Shown here piece after piece: positions 24,664 to 36,316 of a stretch of DNA of 64,000 nucleotides. Within the stretch, counting starts at the first letter, position 1; every line of letters begins with the position of its first letter. The position numbers and the translations under genes are program-made. Under the pieces are notes generated by a model. The model saw only the letters and a program-made list of their open reading frames with translations, did no database searches and had not been told where the DNA came from. The stretch comes from Acanthacorydalis orientalis (Eukaryota > Arthropoda > Insecta > Megaloptera > Corydalidae). The stretch is from the NCBI GenBank assembly GCA_034766995.1, contig CM068314.1, positions 22,962,284 to 23,026,283 on the forward strand. The letters are read 5' to 3'.

Positions 24664-24932
24664 ATAGAGTAGCAAATGCAAATTTTAAAAATTATTCCCG
24701 TTTGTATACAGTTTACTAGTTAATTTAATTATAAAAACAATTTAACATTTTATTTATATATATAGTATAAAGTACGTAGTTCGCTTATTTGTGCAATTTT
24801 ATTTTCCGAATGGCAAGGTACGATATTTATAAAAAGATATTTTAATTATATTTTTTAAACCAAATCTTCATTATTACTTTAACCTATTTATTTCCCAAAA
24901 AGTCTAAACAAATTTCAAACTATATCGTTAAG

Positions 24933-24933
<1 letters not shown>

Positions 24934-24981
<48 letters not shown>
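24934..24981. repeat. (TA)n microsatellite
   Basis: 48 bp, uninterrupted. Confidence 0.97.
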
Positions 24982-24982
<1 letters not shown>

Positions 24983-25358
24983 CCACAAACAGACATACAT
25001 GGCATTACATATCGATTTTACAAAGAATTTCTGCATATTGTACTTGAAGTGTTAATAAAGGTCACTCCCTGGTGTGTTGAGACGAAGCCATAGCTCCAAT
25101 CGATAAGGGTAACGATGTGCAGAAAATACTGAAAACTTGTTATAAATACCTACATCCCGTTGCAAAGTATGTACCAACATTTTCAGATATACACTTTTAT
25201 ACAGTGCGAATATACGTGTGTATGTGTGTTAATATATAGATTTACAAGCATGTGTACTAATAATTTATGTTGTAAATGAAGTCATGAATTGATAATTAAA
25301 TTGAATATATAAAATATTCAACGATAAAATAAACAAATCGTTATTGAATATTCATATA

Positions 25359-25363
<5 letters not shown>

Positions 25364-25421
<58 letters not shown>
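25364..25421. repeat. (TA)n microsatellite
   Basis: 58 bp, preceded by CATATATGTGCA and followed by TGTACACA. Confidence 0.97.
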
Positions 25422-25428
<7 letters not shown>

Positions 25429-26829
25429 ATTAATAACCATACACGTCGTTATACACTTTTTCATAGCATGTATATCAAAAAAACCGTAAACAACATAAAA
25501 CATTTTAATTTTTATTATTAAGAGTCATTAATTTACGAAAGCTTTTTGATCGTAGTGTATTAATCATAATTGCTTTTCATAGAATCGTGAATTAGTGTTT
25601 AAGTATGGCAATGATTTATTTTCGATCATTTTTTTTCTGTACACTTAAAAATTTAACGTTATTTGTGAATTATTTTTTTATCTTTAAGAACAGTTTAATT
25701 TTTTATATTAAACTTCGTTTGAGTATATGTTTTCATTAAAGTACTTGAATTTGATTATTCTTTAATAATACTTTATTTTTAAATAAATTTAATACAGTTA
25801 AAGTAAAATACAGTATTTAAAAAGTATACTAATATGATTCCGATAAAAAATGAACAGTTTCGAAAAGTATTTATGAAAATCTATATTTTATTATACAATG
25901 TTAAATTAAGCATAATGATGTTCGACATCAGTACTATTTTCTGTATGGGTCTGTCGTATTCTTTTTCTTTTGTATTATGAGAGAATTACAATGCATTTTC
26001 ATGTAAAACAACACTTTTTATATTATTTTATATAATTTATTTCAGATAGTTCTGTTTACTCTCAAAATGGATCAAATTTTTGTATATAAACTTTCGTGTA
26101 TCAAATATTTCTATTAGGTAAAAACTTTTTTTTAATAAAATCCATTTATTACAAAATTGCACAGTGGGTTTTCTATTGTTTTTGGTACTTTGGCAGATTC
26201 ACTTTCACAAATAAATCTTTCAAGTAAGCAACACGAAAAAATTGAAAAAAAATTTTCAGTAATTACTGTTGATGAATTTTGATTGTTGCATTTGTGGAGC
26301 GATTGAAGAATTCATTTGCGAAAGTGGTTTTCTTATTATAATAATTACAGAATTGTATGAAAAAATATCAAAGTGCTCTAAAACTCCAATAACCAACCAA
26401 CCGTACGAAAAAAAGTACATATTTTTATTTATTTATTGTTTTAGAGAAACAGTTCATTTTATTAACTCAGATTCGAGTTCTTTGAACGAAATATCATTTA
26501 TTAAATATTAGACATTTAAAAATTTTTGTTCGATTGTATGGTCTTTGTGTTATCGAATACTTTCATTTTGTTGATAATATTTCCAAAATAAATGTATTTT
26601 CAACTATTAAAATTTATACGTTTTATATAAAAACTAATAACTAATACTGCATTTTTGTATTTAAGTTTTAATTAGTTCCTGTTCCTGTTAAGAATTGTGT
26701 TGAGACAATTTGTTAAACAAAATAGACAAAGTAATTCTTTATGAAAATAAATTATTGTGGTAATACTATTTATAATTTGCAAAATTGATTTAGAGGTAAG
26801 TAAATACTTTTATTAAAAAAATATTTGTA

Positions 26830-26833
<4 letters not shown>

Positions 26834-26872
<39 letters not shown>
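26834..26872. repeat. (TA)n microsatellite
   Basis: 39 bp. A consensus-like donor (GAG|GTAAGTAA) 40 bp upstream is in AT-rich context and probably chance. Confidence 0.97.
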
Positions 26873-26876
<4 letters not shown>

Positions 26877-27109
26877 TTCTATAATAAACAAATAATTCAA
26901 TTTGTAATGATGTACTTATAAATTCAATAAAATACTGGCATCAATTGATTACAATTAGAGTCATTCATTAACTCATACATTGAATAAAAATTAACTACAT
27001 TTTAATTTATAAATGTAATCTTAATTACATCAAGTGCTTCTATACATTTCCTTTTTTGAAACAGTGTTACATATTATATTTTTCTGACAAGAATATCACT
27101 GCACACAGT

Positions 27110-27421
27110 ATGACAGGATATCTTATGTTTAAAGTTCCACGTCAATGGTTTCCAACGTAAGTGTATTGACCAAAGACGCGGCCTTGACGAAACTAGTTTT
27201 CTGTAGATTTAAGTTTTTAAGTATGATAAAGAAGTATATTTCGAATATGTACAATAGAGACAAGGATAGAAATGTCAATGACCTGCTTCGTACGGTGTTC
27301 TTGTTTTCACAGTATCATCCTGGCATATACAAACGTTACTTTGTACGACGATCATCTAGAGCCGTCGTTGACTAGATGGTTGTTCTTTGATTCAATAGAA
27401 ATCAACCCTCTATTGAATTAA
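27110..27421 (+). CDS. Candidate two-exon small protein or terminal exon pair (51 residues)
   Basis: A frame starting at ATG 27110 reaches CCAAC|GTAAGT (intron from 27157). A good acceptor, GTTCTTGTTTTCACAG|T, ends the intron at 27312. Joined, the frame reads T-I-I-L-A-Y-T-N-V-T-L-Y-D-D-H-L-E-P-S-L-T-R-W and on to TAA 27419-27421. Canonical sites, phase agreement, a 156-bp intron and reduced AT content support it. Against it, the unspliced frame from 27145 is also open for 76 codons, and I recognise no family in either. It could also be the last exons of a longer plus-strand gene, since CACTGCACACAG just before the ATG resembles an acceptor. Confidence 0.3.
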
Positions 27422-27432
27422 GTGAAGATTGT

Positions 27433-27435
<3 letters not shown>

Positions 27436-27479
<44 letters not shown>
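27436..27479. repeat. (TA)n microsatellite
   Basis: 44 bp, starting 15 bp after the stop of the candidate small gene. Confidence 0.97.
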
Positions 27480-27480
<1 letters not shown>

Positions 27481-28672
27481 CGTGGGAATATGGGCGTTCT
27501 CATAATGTATGTAGACACGGCGAATATTTCATACACAGGTAGATCAGGAATTACAAAAAAAATGTAACAGGTAGACTTATTTATCTGCACGAATAAATTA
27601 TACAAAGAAAATTATTCCATTCAATTTTTTATACCTGTATTTATTTTTGCATTTTATAAATAAACTATTAAAATGACAAAGGAGACTAAAAACATCTAAA
27701 GTAATTAATAATTGAACGAATATTTATTTTGTAAATTGTGTGTTGTTTATGTTCAATTTTTTGCTGTTAAAAACGGCCCTACACAAGTGTATGATTCGAG
27801 TAGAAAATATTTCATTATTGAATTATATATAAGTGAATAGTCAATAAAAAAAGGATTCTGTATTTTATTAAGAAATCGTTTGTTGTGGAATAGACTGGCT
27901 TATTTATTATTTCATATTCATCCTAACATTTTTATTTTCAGACTACAAATTCACACTGAATACTTGTGCGAATGTTATGGAAACAAAGAGACAAGTGTAT
28001 TGTTTTTAAAACTTTTATTAAAGAAAGAATAATAATGGAAATAATTTCATTTTTCAGATGTTTTTAAACATATACATGTAAGTGCATTATATTGCCTACT
28101 CTTAAAATATATCAATATAATATCCGACATCTCAAGAATTGTAAATTTTAAGATTTAAGTAAAAAATGATTATTTATAATTATGAGTGTATATGTTTCGT
28201 TCTTGGAACCAAATTCATAACCATATGAATATAATTTTAAAAATTTTTCTTTGACAATATTATTTTTGTACAGTATATACATTTGCTTACACATTGTTAT
28301 CGGTGCAAAGATAAGTATTCTCATAAAAATAAATAACAAAAGGGATCTATATTAGTGTCATTCTTTTCGTAAAAGAAAATTCTATTAAGGACACTTCATT
28401 CAACCTTGAAACTAACATTTCCCAAGAGATACTTATAAAATCGAGTAGTCTGAAATAATACTTGATACCGTGTTCTCTCTGAAAGCAGAAAACGTGGTAT
28501 ACGTTTTTATTAAATAATTAAAGTGTTTAACGGTACAATTAGCTATTTGTTTTATTTTTGTTTTGTATTCTTTTCGCAAATAACCTTTTAACAGAAATGT
28601 ACACTTCATTATTTGTACGACTGTACGTACAATAGTTTGTTTATATAAAAATTAGAATTTTATACTTCATAC

Positions 28673-28677
<5 letters not shown>

Positions 28678-28742
<65 letters not shown>
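28678..28742. repeat. (TA)n microsatellite
   Basis: 65 bp, uninterrupted, then TAATATAAAA. Confidence 0.97.
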
Positions 28743-28745
<3 letters not shown>

Positions 28746-29426
28746 TAAAAAATAAGCATTAAGACATTTGAAAATGATAGTCGGAAAATAAATATTCAAC
28801 AGTCAGAGGAAAATAAATACATATTTGATGATCACGACTTTGTATGTTTCGATAGTGAATATTGAGATAAAATAAAGGTATGTAGTAATATAGTAGAATT
28901 TAATCCAAAGTAATTATCGTTTTCATTAATTTTATGGACACTTCTCTTCAAATTTCATGTACCAAAGGTAATGAAAATAGATACGAAATCATTACAGTGT
29001 ACCTTTTAAATGTATTTACTTTACATATATAATCATATTTATTTTATTTATTAATTTAAAAAGATTTAAAGATTATTTAATTTATTTTAATCTTTGTTAA
29101 AATCAATTAATTTTCTCACTAATCGAATTAGTTCTGTATCATTATCTCCGTGTTCAAACTAAAATCGACATCAACCAAATCGGATAATATACTGTACATA
29201 GATTTATAATATACGAAACCTAAATCTGATAACGTAGGATTTATAAGTATGTACATGTATTAAGCATGATATCACGGTTTACAATATTTCACAATTGTTC
29301 GTAATTTGAATTTTTAAAGATTATGATAACGTGTATAATATTTTAGTAATATGTAAATAATTAAAATGTAACAAGTAGTACGTGTAACATAATCGTTATA
29401 AAAATAAGTTTACTTAATTAGCTTAT

Positions 29427-29429
<3 letters not shown>

Positions 29430-29474
<45 letters not shown>
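29430..29474. repeat. (TA)n microsatellite
   Basis: 45 bp, followed by AATAAATAAA. Confidence 0.97.
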
Positions 29475-29484
<10 letters not shown>

Positions 29485-30239
29485 TTATGGACTTAACCAA
29501 CCGTATAATTCGATGTTAAAGGTTCTCATGCTGATTCAGTTTGAAGCCCCTTGCTTATTCATATAAATAATTTAAAAAAAGCAAGTGTATCTGGAATGGA
29601 CACTTTTAGAGTGAAATTACAAACCAAGTATTTGTTTTAAAAAAGTTATGAACCCATATAAATACTTTTAAGATAATCGATCGAGTTTGAAACTGTATCT
29701 TTAATCCGTTTAGATTACATCCAGTTCATTTTACAAAACAAGACAGTCATAAAAATAGTTTTTATTTATAGATGTATACAAACGAATATTTACAATGTAT
29801 AGATTTAAATATAAGGAAAAGTGATTTAAAATTTGTATGGTTTTAAATTTTTGTAATAAAAAGTTCTTTTCAAAATAAACATATCCGTGTTGTACTGCAT
29901 ATTATTTATTTTCTTTCTTGTATTGATTTTGTATTTTTTTTGATAATAAAAAATCAAAAATTATTAAATAAAATTACATTTTGCATCTTATTTCTTTCTT
30001 ATTAGGTTTTCTACAAATAAATTCTGTTTTATCTTAATAGAATTTTAATGTCAGCGGCAGAATAATTTTTTTTAGAATAATGTATAATATTTATCATTTT
30101 AAAAATTAAATTTTGGTACATGTAGAAAAACGTTTTCTTATTTTTACTTTTGAAATATTGTCGTTTAAAATAAACAACAAAAAAAAGTTTAGTTGTATTT
30201 TTATTTAACTTCAAGTTTGAAAAAAGCGTGTCGAAATGA

Positions 30240-31145
30240 AAAATATATATTATACATCAGCCAGATATTCGACCAGGTATCAATTATTGAGCGCATAATT
30301 CAACTTCGTCAAAGAAGTTTCACAACAGAGATAAGAGTCTCGAGATCGAGAAGAGCGTGAGAGTTAATGTGATCTTGATGACAACAAAAATAAGAAACTT
30401 AGTCCAAGCAGATCAAAAGATAAAGCTTTGTGAACTCAGAAAATTTAGGTGTAAGTTAAACAATCATTGTCAAGTATTTGAATGCAATTAAAAAGAAAAA
30501 ATCTAAATAATTAATTGTACGTGAGTTATTGGAACATTAAACAGCATTATAAAATCTGCTGTGTACTGTTTTTAAGAAACCAAAATTACTCGTTTCTAGA
30601 ATGAACTGTAATCTGCAATATCAGTGATGTTTTGCATTAAGACGAGGCACCAAAACATTTTCTGAAACCTAATTTGCATTAAGAAAACACGACAATGACT
30701 GTTTTTGATTATGCGGTTGGCATTAGTTGTTATTTCTTAAATGTAAGCATACACAATTACCTCAGAAACACTGCCAGAAACTGGAAACAATGCATCAATA
30801 TTTATCAGTAAAAAATCCTACTTTGGAGTCAAATTCTTTTTTATAATGACATCCATCCACATGCACCATTAATGATGCGTCATAAATTGAATGAATTTGG
30901 ACTTGAACTTCTGTCTCATCCACTTTTATCCACTACGTCTATTACTAACTAATTATCATTTCTTTAACTATCTCAACATTTTTATAAAAAAAACTTTTCA
31001 GAAGTAAATAAAAGGAGAAACGTTCAAACAATTCGTTGACTTCAGAAAAAGAGTTTTCTACACTAACGAAATAAATAGCGTAAGTATTCGTTAAAAATAG
31101 TGCATTGAATGGAATTATTTTACTTTAATTAATAAAATTTATTCT
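30240..31145 (+). pseudogene. Decayed mariner transposase (catalytic half recognizable)
   Basis: On the plus strand, scattered in three frames, are mariner landmarks in the right order. About 30640-30690 reads like the DEAPKHFPKP region. About 30790-30860 gives ETMHQYL and then, around 30845, the D-x-x-HPHAP segment that corresponds to the catalytic D-N-x-RPH motif. About 30865-30935 gives KLNEFGLELLSHP. About 31075-31125 gives NKLISIR...KCIEWN, the C-terminal end. Many stops and frameshifts separate them. The N-terminal part (30240-30480) is too eroded to align by eye, and terminal repeats were not found. An old, dead copy distinct from the two deleted elements. Confidence 0.8.
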
Positions 31146-32059
31146 ACACAGATATACATATTTAGAATTAATTCTCGGTTAAAAATTGAAATGTATTTGT
31201 GGACAATCTATTACTTTATTCTTAATTCCTTGTCACTGTATTTAAAAAGTTATATTTGTGCTTTATTAAAAATTAATACCCTTTCATGTACTTTTTAAAG
31301 TATGATTTTACCAAAAAAAAAAACATCTGTCTTGTTAAAAAAATGATGATTTTAGTTTTTAACTATGAATGTTATGAACACCCGTCACGTTTATTTAAAT
31401 AAAAAGTACAAATACGAGGTCAATTGTTTGTGTGCGAATTGGTGTTTTAAAAGAAGTTATAAAACTATTCCGATTATATGTACGTGTATGTGTGTAAACG
31501 TACTCTTGCTTATAGATATATGTAGACAAGGTAAAGATGGATCTGAGGTACATATTGTAATTTATTTTTAACATTAATGTCATCTAAATTAGAACGTTAT
31601 ATTTGTTCATTACCTTATAAATTATTGAAAAGCCGACATTCAGTCTGCAAAATAATAATATCAATCGTATGATTGTCAACAAAATCAATGATTCATAACC
31701 TTCAATAACCCGCACGTATTACTTGAATTTTCTATAATCAATAATTAGTGCAGTAGTATAATCGTATATGAATTTTAAACATGTAAATATTTAAGAAGTG
31801 AAATAAGTTTGTTTCAAAATCTGTGTCTTTAAAATTATAAATTTGTATCAGTTAATAATTACCAAAATTTAATAATTCATATATCCATGAATAAAAAAAT
31901 GTATTTATCAGTGTCATTAACGAGAATGAGTATGAAACAATACAAATGTATAAAATATTAGCATACAGATATCATAATAGATATAAATGATTAAAAAAGT
32001 AGTTAATAATTTTAAATTATTAGATTATTGACCTGAGTTGGATTTTTAGATTCATTTAA

Positions 32060-32064
<5 letters not shown>

Positions 32065-32120
<56 letters not shown>
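32065..32120. repeat. (TA)n microsatellite
   Basis: 56 bp, ended by CACATGCATA. Confidence 0.97.
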
Positions 32121-32125
<5 letters not shown>

Positions 32126-33053
32126 GCATAACTAACAAAAATGAATTTCATAAATTATTTGAAGCAGTTGTAGAGGAGACAAAAAAGTAATGATGTATTA
32201 GAGGAAACCCTTAAAACTTATTACCAGTTACCTAATTAACAACGTTCAGAGCAGCCGAGTGTAATAACTTTGATTTATGACTGTTCATAGTTAATTGAAT
32301 TAATTCGGTGTCGAATACGTATTAACTTCAATTTGTTTTAATTAAGAAACGACCGCAATGTTTCTTTGAAAATGCACTTACATTTTGCATATACCCAATT
32401 ATTCAGTACAAATAGTGATATTATTAGATTATTAAAATATTTTCAAAAAAATAATTGTTAATATTACTATTTTATAAATGAATACACGTTATAAATGAAT
32501 ATTCGTATTCAAATAATATTTAAATAATATCTTTGTGTTCAAATAATATTTATAATTAGAAATTATGTAAAACTGACCAATTTTTATAAATGTATCTTTT
32601 TTTAAAAGATATGTAGTTATATATGTAGTTATCACTTGTTAATTTTTTCTACCGTTTGAATATAAAATAGTTTACAGAAAAAAAATAAAAATTAATAAAT
32701 TTAAGAACATAATCGGAAATAAATCAGTAGGTCTCAAATAAACTTAATGGGTATTTATATAAAATACATGGTTATAATTAATACCCAATCAATCTTATTT
32801 GTATCTTTTATCGTACATTTTACTCTAGTACATATTTTACATCCAGTTAAAAATAGTTTTGAAATTATATTACAACTAATATTTAATATAATTTTATAAA
32901 CAAATTAAAAAAAGTTCGTTCAAGTACCTTTTTGCATTTTTATGTCTAAACTAAAATTAAAATTTAGCAAAAATTATTTTAATATGTATTATGATTTGAT
33001 ATCAGTGATGTTTATTAATTACTATATAGTTAAATGAAGTTATTATTTTTGAA

Positions 33054-33056
<3 letters not shown>

Positions 33057-33106
<50 letters not shown>
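33057..33106. repeat. (TA)n microsatellite
   Basis: 50 bp, uninterrupted, ended by TGGCTTAG. Confidence 0.97.
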
Positions 33107-33109
<3 letters not shown>

Positions 33110-33768
33110 TTAGATGTGTAATAAAAGAACAGATAATAGTAAGTTTATGTGAGATTTACGTTTTGTACACAAAATACATACAAAGTGTAAACAGCGAGTT
33201 TAATATCGTATTATTAAATAAACGTTATTTGAAATTGTATCAATTACGTTTAATTGATTTATCTTCATTTCCAGCAGCTCAATATTCTCCCCTTTTATAA
33301 ACAAAACGTTCAATAACAGTTTTTTTAAGAACTGCGTACATAAAATCAATACTGTGTGTTCTAAATAAATTAACTCGATTACACACAAAAAGTAAATGTC
33401 AACTGTAATTGCTATTTATTCATCAGTGTTAAAGCAAAACAGAATGAAGTCTATAAAAAGTATTTACTGTTTAATAACGAACGTCATAACGATTGTTACA
33501 TAAATTAAAATACTGTTTTGTTCGATATTGTTTCGGAAACCTAAATTTTAATCAAATCGTTCGTTTAAATGAAGTTGGGTTTAATTCGATTCTAACCGAA
33601 AATCTGATATCTTGATTGCTCTTTATGTTCTATTTACATAAAGACATAATAAGATAAATTGACATTAATGTTTGTTACTGAATAAAATAAAGATATAAAG
33701 GAACGAGTAACGTGATGATGATCTTTTTAGATATCGTATAATTTGAAAAGATTATACATACGCACACA

Positions 33769-33845
33769 TACTCTCTCTCTCTGTACATATATAGTGGGCG
33801 GGAGGAGAACAGTAAAGAGCGCGCGTGTGTATGTACATTACATTG
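33769..33845. repeat. Simple-sequence cluster: (CT)n and alternating GC/GT
   Basis: A CTCTCTCTCTCT run is followed within 40 bp by GGGCGGGAGGAG and by GAGCGCGCGTGTGTATGTAC, an alternating purine/pyrimidine tract. It is unusually GC-rich for this window. Confidence 0.8.
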
Positions 33846-33859
33846 TGTATAGTGCAATC

Positions 33860-33960
33860 ATTCATATAACGAACTCCTCTATAACGAAAATCTCCATTTA
33901 ACAGGCAGTAGTTGTTAGTAGTATCTTTAGTTACACATTGCATATCAACTCTATATAATG
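33860..33960. mobile_element. Possible pogo/Tigger-like terminal subrepeats
   Basis: The words ATATAACGAACTCCTC and TATAACGAAAATCTCC follow each other, with a weaker TATAATGAATATTTTTTATAAC behind. Repeated TATAACGAA words of this type occur near the ends of pogo-superfamily DNA transposons. No transposase is present and the opposite terminus was not found. Confidence 0.3.
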
Positions 33961-35849
33961 AATATTTTTTATAACAAAAAGTAATTTGTTATAGATATGT
34001 TTTACAGAATTATAAAATTGAGAAAAAAATCTACAATTTTTACAAAAGTCTCGGGGTTTTAAAATTTAATAAAACAACTCATATCGTAAAATCTTTATAC
34101 AAGCACAGATTTATTTTGTTTTATATAATACTCGTGTTTGATAAATATTTGTATGTATTCATATTCTTTATAATTTGAAATGTATTTTGTGTAATTCCGT
34201 TGTTGTTATATTTTAATAAAAATAATAGTGATAATGACTGTTTTCTTCTTAGAAATATGTCATTAATGATAAGTAAGATTTGTAAATACATTTTCATCCG
34301 TAGCGAATAATGCTGTTGATTAAAATGCAGGAAACCTGCTAGAACATTTATAGTAAATTTAAGAATAATTAGATTTCAGTAATGAAATCAATAAAGACAG
34401 AGTAATAAGTAGAGCTGTATTAAAGATAATATTATAATTTGCGGTCCGAAGTAAAAGACCACTCATTTGTTGCCTCATACCGCTTTGAAACAACCTTTCC
34501 TGAATGAAACGCTTAACGATGTTGTATTGAATGGAAATGTAATTGAAAGGATTTTATGAATTCGTTTTTCACATCATTTGCTTTTCTTGTACAAGATTTA
34601 TATAAATTTTATAACATTGTATTTTTCGACTCAGTATAAAGTTTACATTCATATATTTAAATTAAGCTAATTTTATTTCATAATACAAACTTTTTATTTA
34701 TCTTATTTTAAAATTGTGTACATCAGGGCTATTTAAATACTTGACATATTTTTTTTATTTTAAATAAAAATGTTTGTAATTAACATAGTTATTTTTATAG
34801 AATAGTCTGATTTTATTCAAAAGTTTAATGTTCTTGTCTTCATTTTCACACAATTATTTTTTTTAGACTAAATGTGTGTTGTTTGAAAAATAAAATGTAT
34901 GTTAGATATTTATAAAATTTAATTTCCAACCATATGTTCGATAGGCGATTTTTTAAAAATAGTTTAAAGATATTTTGTTTAAAATCGTATAAACATTAAC
35001 CCTTTGTATATTTATTTGTAAAGAATCGTATATTATTTTATGGTAAGATAAATTGTAATTTATGTATTTTCTTTAACTAAATATAAATATTCGTTGTTAT
35101 TTTTGTTATATTTGGTTTACTAGATAAAAGGAAATGTTAAGATTAACAAAAGCTAAAATAAAATATTATTATTGTTGAAAAAATAATGACATATGGTTCT
35201 AAGTTAAATTGATGTTTTTTTATCGGGTTGGCAGTCCGCGTAGAACCTAAGTATTTTTATTTATTCCTTGCAAATAATAAAAAATATCTTTCAAGTTATT
35301 GTCCAGAGATATTATTCAAAACATGTAGTAGAGATGTTCTTGATAAAAATCTTTTTAATGTATATTGTTTTTATTTTTGAACTATTATTTATGAAGTATT
35401 TGATAAGTATTTAAATAGATTTTTTTTCTGTGCCATTGTGCAATTATATATATATATATACGTATATATCCTTGTATAAATGTTATATGTAATGGAATGA
35501 AATAAAAACAAATATGTAATGAAATCAGTAAATTGGTCTCTTAGAAATAATTTTAATAAATAAACCAAAAAGGTAATGTTATAACGTATAAATTGTAAGA
35601 ATAGAATGAAAATATTGTTTGATATAAATTAAATAATAAATATAAGAATTTCATAAATTAATTTTTATTCTAAAAACAAATATAAAGTATAATTGTTTTC
35701 TTTAAAATGATCGAATCTACCTATTTAAATGAATATTGACCCGGGACGCAATCTAAAAAATATTTATTTCACATATTATTTTCGTGTTTATTGCTAGACA
35801 AACAAAAATGTCTTAACAAACATCATAAATATCGATTCTTATATTGCTA

Positions 35850-35950
35850 TGCTTTTAAGTTTGTATGATTTTTCTACATAATGAAGTATGGTGCGGTGTT
35901 CGACGCCCAGCTGACGCTAGACCTGTATCGCATGAACCATAATTGTTTAG
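35850..35950 (-). mobile_element. Mariner-like helix-turn-helix scrap in a GC-rich island
   Basis: This patch is about half G+C, sharply unlike its surroundings. The minus strand reads RQLGVEHRTILHYVEKSYKL, which resembles the second DNA-recognition helix-turn-helix of mariner transposases (pattern LGV-x-x-x-T-I-x-x-H-L-x-x-x-G-K-x-x-KL). A stop precedes it and no other domain is left. The opposite strand also holds a 49-codon frame starting at 35881 with GC-rich codons; I regard that as the antisense shadow. Confidence 0.45.
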
Positions 35951-36131
35951 AAAAAAGGGGGAACGTGTACCGTGGGATAAAAATGCTCAATCGTTTCGGA
36001 ATTCACACACCAATTCCTGGTCTTATGTAAAATTTGTATTTTTCTCTGTCATATTTATGGGAACAAATATTACGTTAAAGGAACTTTGTAAATATTTTCA
36101 TTTTTATATATTATGTATTTATACATATACC

Positions 36132-36164
<33 letters not shown>

Positions 36165-36167
36165 ATG

Positions 36168-36208
<41 letters not shown>

Positions 36209-36211
36209 ATG

Positions 36212-36278
<67 letters not shown>

Positions 36279-36316
36279 ATGTAAATATATACATATATAT
36301 ATATAAATATATATAT
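36132..36316. repeat. Higher-order (TA)n/TATG array
   Basis: About 185 bp. The module TGTATGTATATGTAAATATA occurs three times, at about 36156, 36199 and 36269, separated by TA runs of different length. Overlapping ORFs on both strands here are repeat artefacts. Confidence 0.95.

Noticed and set aside
26780..26805. GAG|GTAAGTAA as a splice donor
   Set aside because: It is preceded only by AT-rich sequence with stops in all frames; such words arise by chance here.
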